This document shows, one piece after another, positions 1-12,530 of a DNA stretch of 64,000 nucleotides. How positions within the stretch are numbered: the stretch's first letter is position 1; each line of letters starts with the position of its first letter. The stretch is from Pochonia chlamydosporia 170 (Eukaryota > Ascomycota > Sordariomycetes > Hypocreales > Clavicipitaceae): NCBI RefSeq assembly GCF_001653235.2, contig NC_035791.1:1-64000 (forward strand), in the 5' to 3' direction. Made by a program: the position numbers and the translations under genes. The notes under the pieces are model-generated. The model did no database searches. It saw only the letters and a list, made by a program, of their open reading frames with translations, and was not told the origin of the DNA.

Positions 1-3000
1 GAGAGAAACCAGCACCAAGCGACCTTTCGGGGCTCTTGTCGGTGCGGCGTTGTGTTGTAGAGAGGGCCCTAGTCTGGTTGAAGAAGAATAATCCTCACTA
101 TGCAGACATTGAGATCGATGTGGTTGAGATGAACAGCTGGGGTACCTCACTTCATGGAGTACCCGAGCGTGTTTATGGGTGTATGGAGCGAAACGAGCCG
201 TCGGCGTGGGAAAAAACGCGGACGGCTCACGTTGTTCCACCGACAGAGCGTGGTATGGATGACGAGGAATCCTTGGAGATTGGAGAAGTCCTAGCGGCGC
301 TCAATCAGGGGGAAGATGTGTCAGATGGTCGATGCCAAGAACCGAAAGGGAGTGAGATGGATGATAGAGATAGAGGAAAGGAAGCTGAGCGCCAACATTT
401 CGCGGACCCGATCAATGAGGTGACTTCGTCGGGCATGTTTACTCTCGACGGTCCGCCGGATGTGGCGGACGCGGAGAAGCTGCGATTTGTCCGCGACGCG
501 GTGGGAAAAGGTGCATTTGGGGACCAAATTGGGCCTGGAGCCTGGGTGGGATCAGCGCATGGACGGCAGAGAAAAGCCGTTGAGCCGTACGTCCAGATTT
601 GTCGGGGAAATGAATTTGCTGACTCTTTTGATGCCTTCTTTTTCGCAAAGACATTCCCCACGCTATTTCCGTTTGGTATTGGTGGTCCTCGCCTGATTGA
701 AGAGGCCGTCTCAGAATTCGGCAGCGATAGCCATGAGGGTGAAGCCGGCGAGGTAGAGGCGGCAGCAGCAAATAATCTCTTGTCGTCTCGAAACATGAGC
801 CTCCACACCTGGGCTGGCATCGTGCTGCGGCGGCATGGCGGCCGCTTTGCGACGCACCATATTTTTGCATTTCTGGTGTTCAATATGGGGGTGAGGTCCC
901 GGAATCGCCGCGTAAGCATGCTGAGCGTAACAAGGAAGGGCTTCCGAAAAGTTGAACGCATCGTACGGTCGCTGAGTGTGGAGAGGTTGGAGGCGGCTAG
1001 AGTCGAGCTTGAGAGCTCGGGTGTTGCAACCGACGCGGGAGTGAAAGAGCTCCTGAGAAGCCTTTCGCTGTACGGATTTCGGCAGCCGATGTCGAGAGAA
1101 CTCCGGCTAAGCATGCGGCGAAAGATCAAGTCGTTGATACTTCAACACGGCGTGCCGGCCATTTGGTTCACGTTAAACCCGAACGACATCACGAACCCAG
1201 TAAAGCTACGGCTGGCTGCGTACCGAAGCCGTGGTCCAGAGGAGGCTGAGGCATTCTTGCGAGATCTGGACGTAGCGTACAAGCGTGTACGGCTGGCAAT
1301 ATCGGATCCCATGAGCTCAGCCCTTTTTTTCCATCGTGAGATGACGTTATTCTTCGACCACTATGTGAAGGTGGGGGAAGAGTCGGTGTTTGGACGGATT
1401 AGCCAGTACTATGGTGCTGTTGAGACGAATGAGCGCGGGGCTCTCCATCTGCACGGGCTGCTTTGGTTGCATGGGAATATGAATATGAGTTCGATATTTG
1501 CCGACGCCCAAAGTGAGAACCAGAGGACCTATCGGGAGCGAATTGTTCGGTATGTCGATAGCGTCTTCTCAGAGGTATGTGGTTATCGTGGCAGTTATTA
1601 ACCTATTTACTCCGACGGAGATGCCCTAAGCTGATGTCGGCTGCAGGAACTGGACCAAGAGGGATTCTGTGCCATCAAGGCAGAGCGTTCGGTGACGGCG
1701 GATATATCCACGCTGCTGGGCAACAGTGGGCAATTATCGGGCATGTTCGATGAAGAAGCCAATTTCTGCGCTGGGGCGACACAAATCCACACCCATAGCC
1801 CTACCTGTATAAAGTACTCACTGGGCAAGAAGGGTAGGAGTCGAGACCTTTGCCGCTTCAAAGCCCCCTGGCGACTGGTTGAGAAGACCGCCTTCACAGA
1901 GGATGGTGTGCTGCACATCCGGCGGAACCACGGCATGGTGAATCGGTGGAACAAGGCCATGGCGGTCGGGTTGCGGCACAACCACGATATTTCCTTCATT
2001 GCGACGCAATGCAAGACCATGGCGCTTATTTATTATGTGACGAACTATGCAACGAAGGTGGAGGATCCGGTCTGGAAGCGTATCGCCGCCGCTGCAGAGG
2101 CTCTTCCCGTCTTACAAGTGGAAGAGCAGGGCAGCCGGGCGGATACTGAGGCCGGTGCTGTATCGGAGAATGGTGGCCGAAACAAGACGCGACAATTCCT
2201 GATGAGAGTGGCAAACCGGATCTTCACAGATCGGCCACTGTCTCAGGTCGAAGTCATCGCTTATCTGCTGGGATATCCGAGCGAATTCACAAGCAACAGC
2301 GCTTGGACATTTCTGAACGTGTCGCTACTCTATTGGCACGTCTTCAAGCGATGGCGCCTTCTCCGACAGTCGAGCGGCGCGGAGGCTGAGGATGAGTCCA
2401 CCGAGGAGACAGTGCTCGTGGAAGAGGCGGGCCAGAGGATATCCGCTGTCGACGCTTATCAGCACCGAGGCTATGTCTTGCGGGGCCTGTGTCTATATGA
2501 TTATATGTCGCTCGTACGACTCAAGCGTAAAGGTAAGGGCAAGGACTCTACACCTTGGGGCGAGGTGCCGTTCGAGAGCGGGTGGCCGTTGGCCTGCGCG
2601 TGGACCCAGACTCTGAGACGGCCAGGCAAGCATGCTACTGTTTGCCTAGACGGCTACCTCAGTATGGATTTTGCTCAGGACGACGACGGACCCTGCTACA
2701 GGAGGTGAGTCAGAGTGTCGATGTTCTGTCAATCCGCAGCTCGAACATGCTGACGCCTTTCACGAAGGGCTGCTGTCCAGCATCTGGCACTTTTTGTACC
2801 GTGGGAATCTTTCTTGTCGGCAGAAGATGGTGATATCAATAATATTTGGAACCGGGAGAGGGGGTTACTGCCTGGAAGACTCTCGTTCGTTGCTAACAAC
2901 ATTCAATTGCTCCGGCGCTCTGCTGAAGATGCCAAGCGTGACGCCAGGCAATGGGCTGCTTCGTCCGCGGACAGCGATCGCACGGACGAAGCGGTCAGTA

Positions 3001-5183
3001 TCGGACTAAACGAATGCAACGCGGAGGCCACGGATGTATACCGGTCTGATAGTGTCGGCGATGCCACGCGTCTGATCGACGTCGTCAGAATGGCTGCGGG
3101 AGTGAGCCAGATCACTGCCGGTTCGAAGGAGATCATGGCATGGATGCAGCAACTCTGTCGCTTCCAACAGTCATCGCTGTGCTCAAGCGACGAGCTTCGG
3201 GCCAGAGTGATAGATGAACGCGGGGTAAGAAGAATAGAATTGTCCGGGCGGCCGTTTTCGAGAGCGGAGATCCCAGCCCAGAAAGAATTGAGGGCCATTA
3301 AGTCACAGCAGACAGCTGCTTCCAGGGAGAGGGAGAGGATGATACAGGGAATACAGCATGTGGCCGATAACCGAGATAGGGCCACTACTAATCGTAGCGC
3401 AGCCATTGAGGACGTGCTGAACGGATTTGGGGAGCAAGATATCCGCGTGACAGCTGCCCACCCCAAGGGCAGGAGTCTTGATAGCAGCCCCCAGGCGAAG
3501 GTCCGGTTGGGGCCGTCAACATCCTTCCTCCAGGCAGGAAGGAGGCTGGTAGAGCTGTTCACCTTGAATAGAAGGCAATCAGTCGCCTTTCTTCTGATAT
3601 GCCGACGGCTTGATTCGATACGAGGTCACGGGGCTGCCGCTGGTCAGCTCTGCGAGTTCATCGGCGGGGAGGGCGGTACCGGGAAATCACGAGTCATCGA
3701 GGCACTGGTCGAGCTATTTGCGAGTGCGGGCATCTCGAATCGTGTGCTCGTAACGGCGACGTCAGGGACAGCAGCAGCGCAGATCAACGGCATCACAATC
3801 CACTCAGCCTGTGGCTTTTTAAAGGACCGCGTATCGCGCGTTGGCGTATCCAGAGATATCGACGGGGCCAATTTATCGAATTCGGCAGAGCGATTTATCA
3901 ACGGCCAGTCCCGAATGGACTGGCAAGAGAAGTATCTACTCATCATTGACGAGGTCAGCATGCTAGGAGCGCGGACGCTGTATGCGGTGAATGAGCGGCT
4001 CTGCAGGCTCCGCGGCTGCCAGCGGGATTTTGGCGGGATTCCCATCGTTCTGTTCTGCGGGGATTTCCGCCAGTTCCGGCCTGTGCAGGAGAGATCGATC
4101 CTCCTTCCAAGCACGGCCGTGACATGGGATGAGGACACTTCGTTCGGCCCAGAACAAAGACACCAGCATGATAGGGCCCACGCGTTGTGGAGGAGGTTCA
4201 CGACGGTCGTTATGCTGGACGAACAAGTGCGCGCTGCTGGGGACCCAGAGCTGCAACAATTGCTGAAACGGATCCGACGGGGTGTGCAGAACCGCACAGA
4301 TTTAGACCTCCTTAACTCTAGGTGCTACCGGGAGGATAGGCCGATTCCGTGGGAAACGGGCATTACCGTCGTGACACCGCTGAACAGGAATCGGTGGAAC
4401 TTGAACATGGAGGCCACTCTGTCGTTCCAGAGACAACATCGTGAGACGATGCGAATTTTCATATCCGAACACAGGTGGAAAGACGGCCAGGCGAGCGAGG
4501 AAGAAGCCATCTTGATGCTCAACCACGGAGACAACAGCGCGATACCGGTGCCGGCGATCTTCATGTTCGTGCCCGGGATGCCCATCGTCGTCAACCACAA
4601 CACGCACCAGGGCCTGAAGCTGGTTAATGGAGCCAGCTACACCGCCTTGGACGTCATCCTCGACAAGGCGTACCCGGGCCACCGGATCTCGGCCGATACG
4701 ATGCTCCACTTCGGGCCGCCGGCGGGGATTCTGCTAGCGGCGAAGACAACCCAAGAGTTCCACTTTGTCGGGATGCCGCCGGGCACAATCCTTCTGACGC
4801 CGATGAGCGTCAGCATACGAGCCCAGAGAAATCGGCCATGGCAAGTGAGAGACGTGGCCCGAAAGGGCTTGCCGTGTGCAGCGGCCTTTGCGTGCACAGA
4901 CTACAAGGTACAGGCAAAAACGCTAGAGCGAGTGGCACTAGAGCTGCGCGGGACGAGGACGACGAATGTGAACGGTCAGATGGTTGCGTCACAGTGCGAT
5001 CCATACAGCCTATACGTGCAGCTATCGCGTTGCCCGTCATTAGATGGTATCATGCTTGTGTCAAAGGTGCGGGAGAGAGACCTGGTTGGCAACACGGTGC
5101 CCGAGGACATGACTGCCGCGGAGGAGAGGCTGGAAGCGCTGAGCAAGAAGACCATGCAGGAGGCTCACGACCTGATCGGATGA
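1..5183 (+). CDS. Helitron RepHel transposase (5' partial)
   Basis: Rolling-circle replication initiator fused to a PIF1-type helicase, the autonomous protein of a Helitron. The frame is open back to base 3, so the true start lies left of the window. Three exons join in frame: to 1574, 1647-2704 and 2768-5183 (introns GTATGT..CTGCAG and GTGAGT..ACGAAG, the latter with a GCTGAC branch site). The Rep HUH motif is HLHGLLW near 1445-1465 and the two-tyrosine motif YYVTNYATK near 2030-2060. The helicase has Walker A GGEGGTGKS near 3670, Walker B LLIIDEVSML near 3940, GDFRQFRPV near 4060 and the C-terminal YVQLSRCPS near 5015. About 1670 residues are visible with no stop or frameshift after splicing. 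Function follows from the Helitron family; present activity is inference. Confidence 0.9.
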
Positions 5184-5580
5184 GGAGGAGCGTAGAACAA
5201 AAACCTTAGCAGACTGCACCGTGAAGCGGCGAAAAGACGCGAGTGGCGCGAAAGCAACAGACCGCGCAATGAGGGTCGTGTGTAGGTGAAGGCGGAGAGC
5301 GGAGGGTCCGGTGACGGTCAGTGATCAAACGAGATAAACGCCCGTAAACGAGATAAAAACCCATAAAAAAACCCCCCCCCAGAAGGGAGGGAACCAGTGA
5401 GACGTGACAGTGACTGACCAACAGTGACTGACCAAACAAATGATGACAAGGGACGCTTAATCAACGACCAATGAGAAGGCAGGTTATGGTCCTGGGGCGG
5501 GGCATAAGACCTTTCGTCTCTTCGTTCCTCAAGGCATTGTCAATCTCTCCTTTCACACTACCCTACGTCTGACACCGATC
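5184..5580. other. Helitron 3' flank, end not resolved
   Basis: No gene is seen. The stretch follows the Helitron stop codon and contains a C-run (about 5370-5380) facing a purine-rich GAAGGGAGGG segment, and a repeated CAGTGACTGACCAA (about 5408-5434). A Helitron should end in a short hairpin followed by CTRR, but I could not pick a convincing terminus here. Confidence 0.4.
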
Positions 5581-5599
5581 CAACAACATCGCGACACAT

Positions 5600-5985
5600 T
5601 CAACTCTCCCCTGTAAAAATTTTTCCGAACCTGGAGCTGTTAGCAGCTGTTAGTGGCGGGGTTCTTGCAGGCCCAGAGACCCGCAGTTTTGATGGCATGG
5701 CTAGCAGAGCCGTAACAGCCACAAAAAGGAAGAATTTTGGAGAGTTCATATTCCTCTTGAGCTGCGGTCTCGCCAATCGAGCTCGTTGGGCATGCCAGGC
5801 CTTGACGAGGTTACTATATTTCAACTCTCCCCTGCCCAGAGACTCGCAGTTTTGATGGCACGACCACTGGGGCCACGACAGCCACAAAAAGGAAGAATTT
5901 TGGAGAGCGTCTATTCCACTTGAGCTGCGGTGCCTTGCCAGTTAACCTCATCGGGTGTGGCAAGCTCAACGAGGTCGCCGCCAGG
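5600..5985 (+). repeat. Degenerate two-copy tandem repeat
   Basis: Two diverged copies lie head to tail, starting near 5600 and near 5820. Both start TCAACTCTCCCCTG and share CAGAGAC(C/T)CGCAGTTTTGATGGCA, then GCCACAAAAAGGAAGAATTTTGGAGAG, then TTGAGCTGCGGT, in the same order. The first copy has an extra segment of about 60 bases after its start. No coding function is visible. Confidence 0.8.
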
Positions 5986-8543
5986 GAGATTTTATCTTCC
6001 TTGCTTTATTTGGTAGTACGCTACCACCGACAAAAGGGCTCCCGCTGGTCCCCTTACAAAGACTAGGTGACAAAATATGTCGACACGACTGCCCGCGGGG
6101 CCAGCCGTGGGGCCGGTCTTGTCGACATCATCGTGATCCCGCTGACGGGTATCGATACCGACACCAAACTGCCGCTAGGCGAACATCTGCTACCTAGGGG
6201 AGATTATATTGCCACAGGATGCCACGGAGCTTAAAGCATTGCACTATGGGCTTGAAGGGCTCTAGAGTTTGTTAGTTTCTTTTCCTAGCTTACAAGGGGA
6301 TCAGGGTAGTATATTTCAATGAAGCTAGAATAGCACGCCTCATGCCTACACTAGGGCGCCAGTAGGCGATACTAAATTCAATTCAATTCAATTCACATCG
6401 CGACACATTATGCACCAGAGAAGACATGCACTCGCTCGGCGGGCGCTAGAGGTACGGAAGGAGTATCAATGCACATCTTGCCGCGACATGGTACCATTTC
6501 TGCAGTTCTCAAGATAGCGACATGACAGGTTGCATTGCCCACCAAGAGCAGCAAATCACTCGTTACAAAGAACAACGAAGGGATCAACATTCTTCCGCCG
6601 TATTTCCATACGTATGGAATACAAACATCTCATATGGAATACGGTTAGTCCATATGGAACGTTCCATATGGATTATCTTATTCCATACGTTTATGGATAG
6701 AAAGCCTGGAGTCGGATCCAGCCAATGCACACTGCCGAAGTGGTATGTAATATTTGCTTATCAGTAGGGAGGGACGAGATCGAGGTTTACTGCGTCGGGA
6801 ATGGACTGGATTTTTCGTATCAATAGACTTCCGCATCGGTCATCGTTCCAAACGCAGTCAACGACTTATATGCCACTTTGTTCCAATGTTGGAGGGCGGG
6901 TGCGCTAGAGCGCATGTATCATGGGTGAGTTGGGATGTTGAACAAGGAGAGTTCGGACTTGATTCCCTGGGAGGAGACCCAATAGGGGTGACATTAAGCA
7001 GGTCTGCCACCCGCCGAGGACCGCGAGCAATATTGGAATAGAAACTGCTACCAATTGTAACCTCAAGCTGAACAACGACAAGTCGAACGACGCCGACTCG
7101 GACAAGAACGACGCCCACGCGAAGAAACTGAAGAATTGGCAAATCATCATTGCCACTTACACTGCAACAGTATCCTGAGGCTTGCCAGTCGCTTGATATC
7201 GCTGCTGAGGTCATAACCAGACCGTTCCCTGACAACACAAGGCGACGCGATTCACTGGCTCTGATTGACTCCTCTCACCGACTTGTTCGGCGACAACAGA
7301 GATGGTTGTCATCTGGGACTAAAATCGGCTACCCATTCCTGGCGGAGTTGCTACTTGTTGTCGACGCGGAAGTCGCTCTCCTGGAATATGAGCGCAGTGC
7401 ATGAGAAACAAAAAGCCAAATTGACCGCCTCCGAACAACTACCCCCGGGCTTCTTAGCGCACCACGGCCGTCAGCCCCATACCCGCACGCCACTTTGCAC
7501 GAGGAATATTGGTTCCAAAGGTAGGCTTGGGCGGAAAGCGCAAGGAGGGCTTCAGGAGCATCCGGCCCATTGTCCAAACGAGTCGATGCTCATGTGCTCC
7601 GTGACGGAGATCCCCGGAACGATCATGAGCTGGTGGGCCAGCGGACGTAGCGGCATGGCCCACCCCGGGACCCGGAGCTGGCTGTGAAACGCTGGCTGGT
7701 CACTTGAGCTTGAGCTCCTCTTTGATGCAGTTGAGACTTTGCCAACAGGCGGCAGACAAAGTCACCAAGCTCTGTGCAGTACGATGCCAAACAAGAGCGA
7801 TGAGTGCTGGTCATTGCCGTGTCGCGACGCGTAGGCGTTCTGGTCGGTCAACTGCTCTTGGAGCCGGTACGTAATTTTAGCGCGATTGCCATTTTAGGTC
7901 TAGTCGTAATGAAAATGGGACTTCAATCCGCTAACGCATCAAATCCCTGCCGGGATGGAATAAACGCCCGAATGCTGAATGCTTCGTATTCGTGGGAGAC
8001 AAGCGCTTCTCCAGCTCTTTTTGCGACCATACGGCCCGCATCTATGGGATAAGTATGCCTCTCTGTTGATAGAACAGGCGCACTTGGTGTAGCTAGCTTT
8101 CATAACGTCGGCTATTAAGGATGAAGATAGCCGGAAAAAGCAATTATATGCTTCGGACGAAAGGAAGTTCTGTTATTTGAAAACGGCCGCAGAAAATAGT
8201 GTCCAAGCAGAATCTGTGGACAACATTGATTCCACGACAAAGTCTACCTCTGTGCCATAACATAAAGTGACGTAGCTAATTATGAGTCTCATAACGTGAC
8301 CGCATCAATGCCAGGCAGGCAAATTCATGTCATAACGTAACGGTTAGCCCACTTAAATGGCTTTCATCGTCCGTCAGGTCAATGTACTGTTACCATTTCT
8401 GTGTCATGAACTATGAGCCCGCTTCAGCTTCGAAGTGAGCTCATGCAATCCATCCATTATGCAGCCTAATATCTCTAAGGTGGGTTTTCAGTCACTTGAG
8501 TGTTGGTGCCTGTCCTGCCCATGGTGTCAGGATTGCCGAGTCC
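5986..8543. other. Gene-poor stretch with palindromes
   Basis: No open frame here resembles a protein I know and none has convincing coding character. The stretch holds a palindrome cluster (6604-6690) and, near 8282-8300, a 19-bp sequence found again in reverse orientation at 53566-53584. It is probably old transposon debris. Confidence 0.45.
6604..6690. repeat. Cluster of CATATG/CCATAC palindromes
   Basis: Positions 6604-6619 form a perfect 16-nt palindrome (TTCCATACGTATGGAA) and 6649-6672 a perfect 24-nt palindrome built from TCCATATGGAAC and its complement. Further single units lie at about 6631-6642 and 6680-6690. The DNA can form a series of strong hairpins. No transposon ends were identified. 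Confidence 0.75.
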
Positions 8544-11500
8544 CAGGGTGGTCATCAACACAACATCAATCACGAGGTTGTCAACCTGGTTGACGTCAAC
8601 CAACCCAACCAAACTCAACACAACTTTTTTTCACTGGTCAACCAACTCAACATGATGACGATTTTGACTTGGTTACGTGGATTGGGTTGATAAAGCATCG
8701 CAATTGGTCATACCAAATTTGTGTGCCGGGTAGCTCAGCTTCCGGCACGATGAAGTGTTAGCACTAAATAGGATATACTCCTATATACGCCCAAACATGT
8801 ATATATATCAAGGTACCATAGAACATTCACTAACGCGTTGCCATCGCGATGCCTCACACGTCAAACGCGTCCAATCTTTTGGTCGTCAATTCGCCATGCC
8901 ATTCTTTATGCTGAGCATCAGCCTGAGCTTCCCTTCCGTGACTTGCTCCACTGGCGTCTCTCTCCTCTCTTCGGCCTGAGCATGTCACAAATTTTGGATT
9001 TCGAGGCTGTGAATACTGTGCAGGCGTCCCCGTTCACACCGAGCCTCCTAACACCCGCGCCATCAACACCGGAGCCGCCTACGCCAGCGGAAGCCCGTGC
9101 TGGTCGTCGAGATGAGGATCGACTGTTCCGACACTTCCGTGGCTATACGTGGTCTCAATGAAACAGAAATACAAAGTCATGGGTGTGGGAATACGGCTTC
9201 GACATCGAGAAGGACTTGGAGCGGCGATGGGTGTGCAGACTGTGCATTGAAAGGAACACGCCAAAGCCCGGCAATGTCATTGCAATAGGCACCCAGAATG
9301 CTGAGCGGCATCTCTGGGAGCAGCACAAAGTCCAGGATCCTTCTGGCAAACGTTCTGCACCAGCATCTCGCAAGAAATCAATGACAGGATACCAGACGAT
9401 AACGAAAGCCCTCAATCTCGATCTGACGGCGCAGCGAGAGCAAGCAGTTGCGAATCGCTTCATCAAGAGCTTTGACAGGAATGTCTTTCAGCGTCTAGTG
9501 GTCGAATGGATTGTCGAGAGCAACTTGTCGTTTCGAGAACCCGAGAACAAAAGGCTGCGCACCATTTTCGAGTACCTCAATCCATTCGTTGCAAGCACTG
9601 ATGCCCATGTGGGCCACAATACAATCCGCAAGCGTGCAGTTGCCGAGTTTGAAAAACACAAAGGCGAGGTTATTGAGATATTGAGAAATGCGCCTGGCCT
9701 GATACATATTTCCTTCGATGGCTGGAGATCGCGGAATAAGCACGCATTGTACGGCGTCGCATGCTTCTTTCGAAGTGAAGATGGCCAGCCTCGAAAGCTT
9801 ATTCTTGGGGTGCCTGAACTTACAGTTCGACACTTTGGAGCCAACATTGGACACGAGATCATCGAAATACTGGAGTCGTACGAGATCCCAGACGAGAAAG
9901 TTGGGTACTTTATCCTCGATAACGCGCCAAACAATGACACCGCAATGAAGACTATTGGAGAGAGATTTGGCTTTCGCAGCATGGAACGGCGGGGCCGTTG
10001 CTTTGGTCATGTCATCAACCTTGTGGTGAGGGCCATCCTATTTGGCAAGGATGTTGATGCATTTGAAGGCCGCTTAGGTCATGGAGATGTATCTGCTACG
10101 ACTGAACATGAGCTCTGGCGGAAGAAAGGGCCGGTCGGAAAGCTGCACAACCTCGTGGTTGCGATCCACAGGTCTGATGTGCTTACCTCTCTTCTCCACA
10201 GTATCCAACAGCTGGAATTCGCTGCATCGGAGGATCCTAGGATCAGAACTCGGAGACCACTTAGCGTGGTCGTAGACAATGAAACCCGTTGGCTATCGCA
10301 GTTTTACATGATCCGGCGAGCCTTAAAGCTTCGACCGTATCTCGAGACACTGGTCCTAAAGCACAAGCAGGAGTGGGAAAAGGAAAACACCTCGAAGCGG
10401 TCTGGGCGACTCAAGGCAAGTGTGGTCATGCCTGCCATATGTCGCGACGAGAACAAGCTCGACGACAAGGACTGGGCCGTTCTGGACGGCTTGGGCACTA
10501 TCCTTCAGAGCTTCGAGGACGCGGTCAAGGCGCTTGAAGGTGACGGAATTCAGCGAAAGCGCAAAAGCGGGCATTTGGAGTCCTATGGTAACGTGTGGGA
10601 CGTGATCGTGGGATACGAATTCCCGCTGGCTGAACTGGAGAAAGCCAAAGCTATGGTCAATCAGTGTCCTGAACCGGAGCACTTCAGCGTCAATATTAAT
10701 CTTGGCTGGAAGAAACTCGACGAATACTATAACAAGCTAGATGAGACCCCAATCTATTACACGTCGCTGGCACTGCACCCCGCTTATCGGTGGGGCTATT
10801 TTGAGATGGTGTGGTCTGGGCGGCCGGCATGGATTTCCAAGGCAAAAGATATGGTACAGTCAGTTTGGGACAGAGAGTACAAGACATTGGACATCTCAGT
10901 GGTGGAGCATGGTGAACCAGCTACAAAGCGTCGACAGACACAGTACTACTCTCCATTCGAACAATTCAAGGATGAGGCCCGGATACGTCCTAGCGAAGAG
11001 CGGGACTGAGACGGAAGATGAGTACAGCAGGTGGCAGAAGGACCAGTTACCAACGGATGGCGACGTTCGGGACCCGCGGGCTTATTGGCACGCGCAGCGG
11101 TTCAAGTACCCCAGACTCTCGCGAATGGCACTGGACTTCATGATAGTTCAGGCGATGAGCGCGGAATGTGAGAGATTATTTTCGGCGGCAGGCCGCATGG
11201 TGACGCCTCTTCGGAATCAGCTGGAAGCAAGCACGATTGCTATCTGTCAGGTGCTGCGGTCATGGCTGCAGGCAGGCATTGTGGACGAAGTTGATCCTAT
11301 ACTGCTGGACAAAGCGGACGAAGCAGTGTTAGAGCAGGTAGTCGAGAGGGAAGGGATAGGAGGATGGCTAAAGGGCCTGCAAGTGCAGACGCAGGAGGAA
11401 GAGGCCGGGTGGGAGCAAGCTTGCCTTGACTACTTAAGATTCCACGCCCCTGCTGAGGCATGCCTCGTGGGGTAATAGTGTTTCGTCAACCAGTCAACTC

Positions 11501-11622
11501 AACGTCAACCAAACTCAATATAAGGTCGAGGTTGATCAACTCAATGGATGAATTGCTTATTAAGCGGCCAACTCACTCAATATACGGCTGAGATTGATTG
11601 GGTTGAGTTGATGACCACCCTG
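8544..11622 (+). mobile_element. hAT DNA transposon, 3.1 kb, damaged
   Basis: Terminal inverted repeats begin CAGGGTGGTCATCAAC at 8544 and end with the complement at 11622; CAG ends are typical of hAT elements. The subterminal regions are rich in GTCAACC/GGTTGA units. The 8-bp flanks do not match (CCGAGTCC on the left, GACTTCGC on the right), so no target-site duplication remains. The right end lies directly in a pogo transposase reading frame. The transposase gene inside is listed separately. Confidence 0.85.
8984..11475 (+). pseudogene. hAT transposase, one stop and one frameshift
   Basis: Cut-and-paste transposase of the hAT superfamily. A BED-type zinc finger (CRLC..H....H) lies near 9230-9330. 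The catalytic core shows SFDGWRSR near 9713 and LDNAPNNDTAM near 9918-9950, and the C-terminal dimerisation domain (AECERLFSAAGR) lies near 11160-11200. Two lesions are seen: an in-frame TGA at 9159-9161 just before the finger, and a one-base shift near 11005, after which the dimerisation domain continues in the next frame. The start at 8984 is the first plausible ATG in that frame. The element is probably not autonomous now. Confidence 0.85.
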
Positions 11623-12387
11623 GACTTCGCGCAGCCAAAAGAGACTAATTTCATTAGAAGTCCAGCCATTTGGTGATACTGTAAAGTGCCAATTACGGTA
11701 TTTATCGAATTTATCAGGGAACCATTGCTGTTGAACGCTCGCTCCTTTGAATATCACAAGAGGGCTAATCGCTCTGCCGTCTGCTGAGATGCACTCAATG
11801 ATTGTAGTCCAAGTGCGTGACCCAGGCTGCTTCCTGATAATTACTCGAATTTCCACGCTCCCAATGATGAGGCCATTGCTCCCTTGGCCCTGTTGGATAC
11901 CAGTCTCATCCATGTTGTATTGATTTCGCGCTGGAATTCCCTGTACTATTGGCAGCTGGACCCTTGAAAAGAAGCTCTTAATTGTATCAGCAGAAGCCCG
12001 GTTAATGCGACAGGAATCCATCTTCTTGCCTTTTCTAGTTGCTATTTCGGGATGCCGGCGAATAAATCCCTTTACCCAATTCTTCCCAAGCGGGCGATGG
12101 TCGCCTCCCTTGGCTAGGATGTGTGATACAAAGAGGTGGAGTTGTTGATGTGTAATTGGCACGTTCAATGATGTTTGGGCTACTATCCAAGTAACGAGGG
12201 TATTTTCATCCTTCTGTGATAGCCGCTGACGCGGCTCATAGGCATCAATTCGCGTCTGGGCGCCAGAAATTCGATCTTGAATAGATGTCCTTGGTACCCC
12301 CGACTGTGCTGCAGCTTTCCTGACAGAGAGGCCATTGCGCACAGCTAATAGAGCATTTTGAATATCATCTTCTGTGTAGTTTGGCAT
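11623..12387 (-). pseudogene. pogo-type transposase, N-terminal half
   Basis: The ATG at 12387 starts a psq/CENP-B-type protein. A helix-turn-helix (YTEDDIQNALLAVRNGLSVR) covers about residues 4-45, a CENP-B-like DNA-binding region (GKNWVKGFIRRHPEI) lies near residues 100-120, and the start of the DDE core (YNMDETGI) near residue 160. The frame runs into the hAT terminal repeat after SLFWLRE, so the rest of the DDE domain is absent. The missing half is not found left of the hAT. A different pogo copy, holding the C-terminal half, is at 28581-29574. Confidence 0.85.
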
Positions 12388-12530
12388 TGTAAATATAAAA
12401 ATTTAAACAGAATTTTAATTGCTATTAAATTGCACGAGAAATCGCGGTTGGAATGTTGGCCTTTTGGTGTTGAAAGGACGAAAAAGAGTGGCCGGTTGAG
12501 GGGACTGGCCGGTTGATGGGTCCCCGACGT
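11623..12530 (-). mobile_element. Half of a pogo/Fot (Tc1-mariner) element
   Basis: The N-terminal half of a DDE transposase element is retained and cut on its 3' side by the hAT terminal repeat at 11622. The outer end may be at the TA at 12531-12532, followed on the minus strand by ACGTCGGGGACCCATCAACC and a repeated CAACCGGCC. That terminus is inferred from composition only, because the matching end is missing. Confidence 0.6.

Noticed and set aside
305..1129. Long minus-strand frames opposite the Helitron Rep region
   Set aside because: They mirror the codon structure of the plus-strand gene and show no protein features of their own.
2900..3562. 219-codon minus frame opposite the helicase gene
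   Set aside because: Shadow of the Helitron helicase; Ser/Leu-rich composition without motifs.
6340..6375. Possible Helitron 3' end (CGCC-AGTA-GGCG hairpin then CTAA)
   Set aside because: The stem is only 4 bp, the terminus is 1.2 kb from the gene, and an unrelated direct repeat crosses the area; not enough to call.
7150..7814. Cluster of overlapping frames of 63-140 codons
   Set aside because: No recognisable domains, frames overlap on both strands, and no splice pattern links them.
8726..8760. tRNA-like start GCCGGGTAGCTCAG
   Set aside because: No D-loop/anticodon/T-loop series follows; GCCGG simply pairs with CCGGC 17 bases on, and the site lies inside the hAT element.
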